A stretch of 64,000 bases of DNA from Cyathus striatus. Its lineage: Eukaryota; Basidiomycota; Agaricomycetes; Agaricales; Nidulariaceae. The translations under genes and the position numbers were made by a program. Under the pieces are notes generated by a model that had not been told where the DNA came from, ran no database searches, and worked only from the letters and a program-made list of their open reading frames with translations. Shown here piece after piece: positions 58,171 through 64,000 of this stretch (its first letter is position 1; the number at the start of each line of letters is the position of its first letter). Where the stretch lies: the NCBI GenBank assembly GCA_025738555.1, contig JAOVFP010000017.1:2790001-2854000 (forward strand), in the 5' to 3' direction.

Positions 58171-58218
58171 GGCAGGAAGGTGGTACGAGGAGAATTGGTC
58201 ACATGTCACCTTCCTGCC
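58171..58218. repeat. 12-bp perfect inverted repeat (hairpin)
   Basis: GGCAGGAAGGTG at 58171-58182 is mirrored by CACCTTCCTGCC at 58207-58218 with a 24-bp loop. It lies about 105 bp upstream of the DIRS gag start and may be part of the element's terminal region. Confidence 0.5.
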
Positions 58219-59849
58219 GGAGTCGAAGACTATCGTCTCTCTTTCGGTTCCCTTCACGCGAGACCTACCACTTATGGTTTGATCATATAGGAGTAGATGT
58301 TAATTTGCGGCCACCTCAAGTAGCTCTTTCTTATGGCCACTCATGCTGCTCATGGGAAATCATGAATGCGATATATTATCACATCGACCATATGAGATTG
58401 TAGTGAGTCCCCCATTGAATTATGAGCTCAATAAAATCTGTCTGTGCTATTATAATTTTTATGCACAACAGTATTGCTCTTATTCTTTCTTTCCGGGAAA
58501 ATGGATATAGGATGTATGCAATAGCAGTGGAAATTTGTAATAAAATATATTTCTGCCTATATACTTGTACATAGTACTACGAAATACTAAGTCTAGGGAA
58601 TGAAGTGCACCTTTCCAGCCTCCTCCTTTACTACTAAAGCTCATTTGCCTATCAATCAGCCCGTGACAGGATTTTGGGGTGGGAGGAGTGACAAATGTGC
58701 GACGTACTATTAAATGGTAAAGGTCAGAAAGATACGATGAACACACTGAAGCTCTTGCAGACTTACTCTTTGCGCCCTTCATACAAAATAACCCAGGAAT
58801 CTGCTCCCAATCTGCACCAACTGAAACAAGTAGGCACCTAGTAAACAACTTGGATGAAGATTTAAGGGAAAGAGATGGATAATGACATACTTATGCACAA
58901 ATAAACACCGAGAAACTTGAGGATGATTTGGTAAGACTCGAGAGGGTAGACTAGAAATGCAGAATGAAAATCTGAGGTATGGAAGGGTGGTACATATATT
59001 GCATTTGTTATTGCCAAACGGGGCATTTTTTGCTTGGCCATGGCAGGATTTGGCGAGATGGGTCCTGACAAGGTCCTGATGTGTATCAAATCGATTGCGG
59101 AGACTCGACCACAATGTTTTGACATACGTATTTCCAGACCCGAGCAGTCCAGCTTTACATATGTGCCTGTGTCATCAAATGCCTAGGCGCAATTATGTGA
59201 GTATGGGATACGACAGGCGGCCACAGGCTTGAAGGCTGAGTGACTGTGACTTCGAGCTGCTGTTGGTCTTTCCAAGCACGTATATTGCCCAATTACCCAG
59301 ATTGGTCAACCATGGGACTGCCATACTGAACGGTACCAACACCTCGCGATCACTGATGCCCGCTCTATAACCACCGAGAACAATGTCGGAACACGGACAG
59401 GCTTCTTTACTTCATAGTTAGACACTTCGGAAATGCTCGGCTGGATGGCTCGATAAGAAGAGATTCGGTGGCTGTAGGGTAACGGCGCATAGCATGTGTA
59501 CATAGGTCGGACGTTAAAAGACGGCGAATAAGCATGCAGCAATTGACCTGAGAAGTAGAAGTTGGACGGCACATTGGGTTACAGTCTCTTGCAAAAATAA
59601 CTGCAGTCACGATTTTTGCTATACTGGTTTGTACATATTTACCGATGGCTAACAACATCCAAACTGTGACACTCGCCAATGCGCCAACGCATCATCGCAA
59701 CCAGCCGTCCCTGAGACAGGATCGCTTGCACGCATTGTCAATGCATTGTCTCCCTCTTGGTCTCCTTCCCTGGACTCACACTACCTTCACTTCTCCTCTT
59801 CATCCTTCCATTAAATCGCAAGCCCATTTGTTTTAATAAAATTGACAGA
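58219..59849. other. Intergenic, nothing recognised
   Basis: No gene is supported on either strand. Frames on the minus strand at 58480-59125 and 59306-59679 overlap each other and show no domain. Confidence 0.4.
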
Positions 59850-60507
59850 TATTCGTGTACCTTGAGAGACCGTGCTTTAAAGCCAGTGAAACGTTGAGAA
59901 CGATATTACTTTCGCTCCAGAGGACACGAGAACAGGACAGAAAATTGTTGTCCACGTATGAATATATGAATGCTGATCTGCGTACACATGCTTGACCCAA
60001 TGTGCTCCAGCCAGTTTTTCATTGGTTTGTGTGGTCATCTACGGCAGCTTCATCAATCCAGACAAAATACTCCATAGGAATTTGCCTATTTACAGCCTGC
60101 CATATAGCACGAAGCTCATTTCTTTCAAGGGAAGAGGCAGCAACATTCTTATGCGATATTGCAAGGCGGCACAAAGCTCGAGATATAGTTGCAATTGATA
60201 CCTCAATGTTATGCACTGTTTCAAGTCTGTCCTGTAATTCATCAAGATAAATGGCCAGATTTGCACTGATAAGTGAAGCCAGGTAGTTCATATCACTTGT
60301 ATCAAGTGCACACGACCTCCCTTGCTTGCGAGCATAGGGATTGGATACTTGCCCAAATTCATGGTGAAGACAAAGCACTGTATAAACTGTACGTTCCGAG
60401 CACCCTGCAATTTCGGCTATCTCTTCAATAGGTTTTTGAAGTTCATATCGCCAGTGAACTATTTGTTCTCGAAGCTCAGTGGAGAGATGTGGGGGCATTG
60501 GTAACAA
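59850..60507 (-). pseudogene. Tc1/mariner-type transposase remnant
   Basis: From ATG 60507 the minus strand encodes an N-terminal helix-turn-helix (LSTELREQIVHWRYELQKPI; EEIAEIAGCSERTVYTVLCL), a second HTH-like region (TISRALCRLAISHKNVAASS) and the first catalytic Asp in YFVWIDEAAVDDHTN. A TGA follows at 60021-60019 in place of the usual residue before KTGW; CGA is one change away. Beyond it KTGWSTLGQACVRRSAFI can still be read before the homology dissolves near 59850. The second Asp and the last acidic residue of the DDE/DDD triad are missing. A dead, 3'-truncated copy. Confidence 0.8.
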
Positions 60508-61139
60508 TGATTCATATCAATCTTTCAGATTCGACGTTTCAAACAATCAGTCTCGCCTATCGGTAATCACTTATCTCAAACAGCGTGACAATGTCACAAT
60601 TTGTACATGCTTCTACAGATAACATACACTAACAAATAGGATTTCGACAAATTGACACTGCAGTTTCTAATGCAAGTGACTGTAGTGACACTGCGAACCA
60701 GACTTACCCAGTAGAGCAACTGACAGTCGACGTCCTAGAACAGGGCAGTCAGCGACTCTCGAGAAAGTGAATGAGGAGTGCACTGCGTTGACATCAAGTT
60801 CTAAGGTTTTGTCCATGTACAGTCAAGATTTGGCAGTAGTTGTCTTCCTCTAATTAAGAACACAACGAAAGCTGCTCAAGAGATACTATGATAAAAAACT
60901 TGTAAGTTAAGCATGGTATGATGATAGGAATATAATCACGTATCATTTGCGTCTGATCTCGTCGTGAGCTCACAACTACTTATACATAGTATACAATATC
61001 TTGGTGAGATCATGAATGTTGTATACTATGATATTAACATCACAACCAACGCATAACCGCTCATAACGCCCGTGAGAAATGTGCGGCTATTTGAGACTTT
61101 CACCGATTTAGTGATGACAGTTGACTGAAGTACTCTACC
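60508..61139. other. Intergenic, nothing recognised
   Basis: No coding signal or repeat was recognised. Confidence 0.4.
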
Positions 61140-61330
61140 GCAAAGTTCGTGTTCTGTTCCCTGTACAAGCCGTACTTATAAACAGTGGATGGCGGTTCGT
61201 GCTCAAGCTCAAGGTTAGGTGGCGGCGAACTTAGAAGAGCTTCGTCGTGAACGATTCCTTCCTTACATAAGCCTCTATCAGAGGCAACAGCTCGTTCTCC
61301 GCATCGTACAAGACTGTACATATTAGCTAC
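61140..61330 (+). repeat. Detached copy of the D-type methyltransferase 3' flank
   Basis: GTGTTCTGTTCCCTGTACAAG, CCTTACATAAGCCTC, ATCAGAGG and GTACAAGACTGTACAT appear in the same order as in the flank of MT-D (42950-43140) and in part after MT-H. No methyltransferase coding sequence precedes it, so the array probably once reached this point. Confidence 0.5.
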
Positions 61331-61388
61331 ACGAATTTAAAACTAAACCACACGACAAGCGGATATCACACATCCACAACAACAACAC

Positions 61389-62577
61389 CTACAACCACAA
61401 GAATCCAGTCGGAGCCTCCACATCCACCTTCGCAATCTCCTTCAAATCCTTCCCGCCATCCACCCTCTCGAACACTTTCACCCCACCCCCATTCGCACCA
61501 CCAGCAATCAAGTATCTATCATCGGACCCCCCGAACACCATCCCGCGCAGATGCTTCAGTCCACTCCGTACCTCCTTCACAAGTTCCAGTTTCTCCTTAT
61601 TGCCAATGGCGAATATGGAGATGATGTCTCCCTCCGGGCTGGGATCATTCCTGTTTGAAAGGTACAGATACGGTGTGGAGAATGTGGCGTTGGGTGTGGG
61701 GATGAGGTTTTCAGCCGCGAGCATGTCGTTGGGCGTTGGTTGGGGATTGGACAAGGTAGGCGTAGAGGCGACTAATTTAGGAAGAGTGGGCAACGGAGGG
61801 AAGACGTGTCGCACGAGCTTGCTAGACAACTCGAGGAGAGTGAACAGATGACCCTCTGTTGAAAAACAAAAAGTTAAACCAGGGCTGGACATGATAAACT
61901 AATATACGGACCATAGAAAGATACATGGCGCGGCCCACCGCCGCTCTCGTACTGAATGTGTCCCCGGAGCTCCCAGAGACCACTACTGGACTTCTTGTAT
62001 CGTATGACGCGATCGGCGCCAAGATCGGGAACAATGAGTTCCTGATAATCATCCTTAATAACTACCTGGTGCGGGTGTGGTCCTTGCTGTCTATCTTTAT
62101 TAGGTCCGCTCCCAACTAGCGTTAACACGTTTGGGGATGAAGAAACCAAGTACGGCGCCTCTGTTGAGACTTTGAATTGCGCCACTGTACCGGAGGAGTA
62201 CTATTGGAGACGAAAAGACGCCATTGAGTGGCATGATTAAGGATTAACGCGACTTTTGAGCGAGATTAACGCACGTTGGCTACCAGCAGCTCGTCGTCCT
62301 CTGTCGCGAGCAACGAACACGGATCCTTCCCTGCGCTTGAAGCGTCCGCAACGATCGCGCCCTTCCCATCGGCGTCGTACTTGAGCACTATAACCCGCCC
62401 ATCCGCTTGTTCTAAACCCGTATACACCAACGATCTTTCCTTGGGATGTTGCGCGATCCAAGATGGATGGTGTCCGACACTGATAGCACTCTTGATCGAT
62501 AAGCTTCCCGCCTTGTTATCGAAGTCTAGAGTGGTGATTTCATTCGAGTACGAGGCGACGAGAATGCGATGGGCCAT
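61389..62577 (-). CDS. Lactonase-type seven-bladed beta-propeller protein
   Basis: Three exons on the minus strand (62577-62275, 62200-61912, 61855-61389) give 352 residues in frame, with 74- and 56-bp introns. The N-terminus MAHRILVASYSNEITTLDFD, the repeated blade strands (GHHPSWIAQHPKERSLVYTG; QQGPHPHQVVIKDDYQELIVPDLGADRVI; GGPRHVSFYG; GLKHLRGMVFGGSDDRYLIAGG) and the length match the 6-phosphogluconolactonase/muconate-cycloisomerase-like lactonase family (PF10282). The HPHQ and PRHV motifs are typical of that family. The true substrate of fungal members is mostly unproven, so a role in the pentose phosphate pathway should not be assumed. No signal peptide is apparent. The gene is intact. 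Confidence 0.85.
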
Positions 62578-64000
62578 GTTATCCCTAGGAGGTCCTCACA
62601 AGATCAATGCAATCGTCAGCGAAAGTTGATTTCCCTTTTATATGTACCCCTCCGATAGCCGAGAATTTGCCGTTCGGCGAGATAGGACGAGGATTGCAAT
62701 ATGTGCAGCCGAGTGGTATACAGAGGGTCATTGTAGCCTTTCAGAGCGTTTCGACTTTCGCTCGGCAACTAGGACTATAATAGATCAAAAAATGAAGAGT
62801 GGCGTAATGAAGAAATAGACAGGATTCTAAACTCCTCCCCGAGTTTTCTCCTTGATCACGTGATACATCGTGTTGACCAGAATGCCACAGTTAGTAAAAC
62901 TAGATTAAAGCACTGTTATTGAACGGAGAAATCGCATAATGCACGCTCGAACTGAAATTAGGATATCTCTTGATGTACCTTAACCCAAACTCGGTACCGA
63001 CATTTCTCCATCGCTGAAGAGCAGCGCAGTCCATGGAGCTAAATGCCAAAGACAGACGGGAGTAGATCTATTCTTTCGTCGCAGTGTGAGAACGATCTGT
63101 GGACACCGTAGCGACACGCGCCTCTACATGGAAAATGCACAATAGACTGTGGTCAGCTGAACACCGGCATTCCTAAATCCAAAATGAGTAACGGAGGTAA
63201 GGCACCTTGATATCCGGATTCTCTGAGTCGACAAGTTTCAGCTACAAGCTTCGTCCTCATCGACAGTTCCTAGCATGCATCCTGTACGCCAAAATAACTC
63301 TTCATGCCAGACAAGATAGATCATCATCGTCAGGGCTCTCAAAGATATGACGTTTCGCCGAAGAAAGATTCCAAAATCGGCCCGGACATACACTCTTCTC
63401 GCTAGACCACGCAGAACATCGTATTTCTTCTCTAGAACGATATATCGTTCCATCAACACTAGAAAGCAACATTTCATGGCTACAAGGAGTCTAAGAATGT
63501 CTCGACATTTATGAAACCTCGGAGGAACCTGCGTACGTTGCGCAGTTGGTTGTTAAATATCGCCAACACAACCTAGAGATAGATTACATCGTTAATTCAC
63601 GTGAATATGCGTCTTCTTGTTCTCAGAGGATCCTCCGATGCCCCTGAAGAATGAAGCAGATGGAAGAGTAACGAGAACAGAGGTAGCATGAGGATAACGA
63701 CACTACGGAGAATAGCCCACTAAGTTGTTATTTCAAGAGACCAGTTGCCCACGTGGCATTTATTGAACAACGTGGCAACGGAGGTAGAGAGACATTATGG
63801 CCGTCGGAACGAATGCGGATGAAGAGGTCGTACGACGTAAAGAGGTCAAGATTTGGTCAATAATGGGTGATGGCCGTCCAATAGTTCGCATGGCTAACGA
63901 TCCTTTGTTAGCTCAGTTGAAATCGATAGAAATGTTCCATGTATGAAGCTGACGATTTAAGCCTTGCCCTATGTTCCTGAATGCCCTGTCGCCTGCAAAT
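62578..64000. other. Right end, nothing recognised
   Basis: The first few hundred bases must hold the promoter of the lactonase gene. A 79-codon frame at 63238-63477 (minus) has no recognisable motif. No RNA gene was found. Confidence 0.4.

Larger units (their letters stand above)
53101..58218 (-). mobile_element. DIRS-like retrotransposon, decayed
   Basis: On the minus strand three coding regions follow in order: a gag-like protein (58066 to 57087), RT with RNase H (about 56912 to 54499) and a tyrosine recombinase (54408 to 53230). RT plus tyrosine recombinase in place of a DDE integrase defines DIRS-like elements, which insert without target duplication through a circular intermediate. Each of the three has a frameshift or stop. 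The borders are estimates: an imperfect hairpin at 53101-53191 and a perfect 12-bp hairpin at 58171-58218 lie near the two ends. No LTRs were seen. Confidence 0.75.

Noticed and set aside
1..64000. CRISPR arrays, operons or bacterial-type ribosome binding sites
   Set aside because: Spliced eukaryotic genes throughout; no regularly spaced direct repeats of that kind.

Overview
The window looks like a gene-poor, transposon-rich stretch of a filamentous fungus, most probably an agaricomycete basidiomycete. The reasons are dense GT-AG introns of about 50-75 bp in every real gene, a fungal GCN1, a family of fungal LaeA-like methyltransferases, a modular fungal polyketide synthase, and a mix of Ty3/Gypsy chromovirus, hAT, DIRS-like, Tc1/mariner and Mutator-like elements. 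The species call is inference only.

Layout. 1-7180: a young Ty3/Gypsy chromovirus with 374-bp LTRs that differ at 3 sites, inserted into older repeat DNA. It has an extra upstream ORF, gag, a pol broken by two in-frame TGA codons, and a 50-codon single-TM ORF in the env position. 7687-12199: a decayed hAT element whose left end is separated from its transposase by further repeat DNA. 13177-13906: a small unknown membrane protein gene. 14385-15745: a truncated KR-ACP copy of the polyketide synthase that lies downstream. 16794-17777 (minus): a SAM methyltransferase, divergent from 18949-27313 (plus), a large multi-intron synthase read as A-ACP-KS-AT-DH-KR-ACP. 29670-38755: GCN1, the ribosome-associated activator of the GCN2 kinase.

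39273-52650 is an array of seven more methyltransferase copies. Three subtypes (B, C, D) occur in order as B-C-D, then E-F-G after a duplication, then a chimeric eighth copy, H. The duplication also carried the 3' part of GCN1, now a shredded pseudogene at 43164-44395. Only MT-A, MT-B, MT-C and MT-F look intact. A Mutator-like element with 152-bp terminal inverted repeats and a perfect 9-bp target duplication sits one base upstream of the MT-E start codon.

53.1-58.2 kb (minus) holds a decayed DIRS-like element (gag, RT/RNase H, tyrosine recombinase), and 59.85-60.5 kb a Tc1/mariner transposase remnant. 61389-62577 (minus) is an intact lactonase-type beta-propeller gene. Nothing is recognised from 62578 to the end.

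The synthase, its partial copy and the methyltransferases could form a dispersed secondary-metabolism locus interrupted by GCN1, but co-function is inference. A recurring signal is decay of CpG to TpG/CpA: all three LTR differences are CpG transitions, and most in-frame TGA stops in the transposons sit where CGA arginine would be expected.
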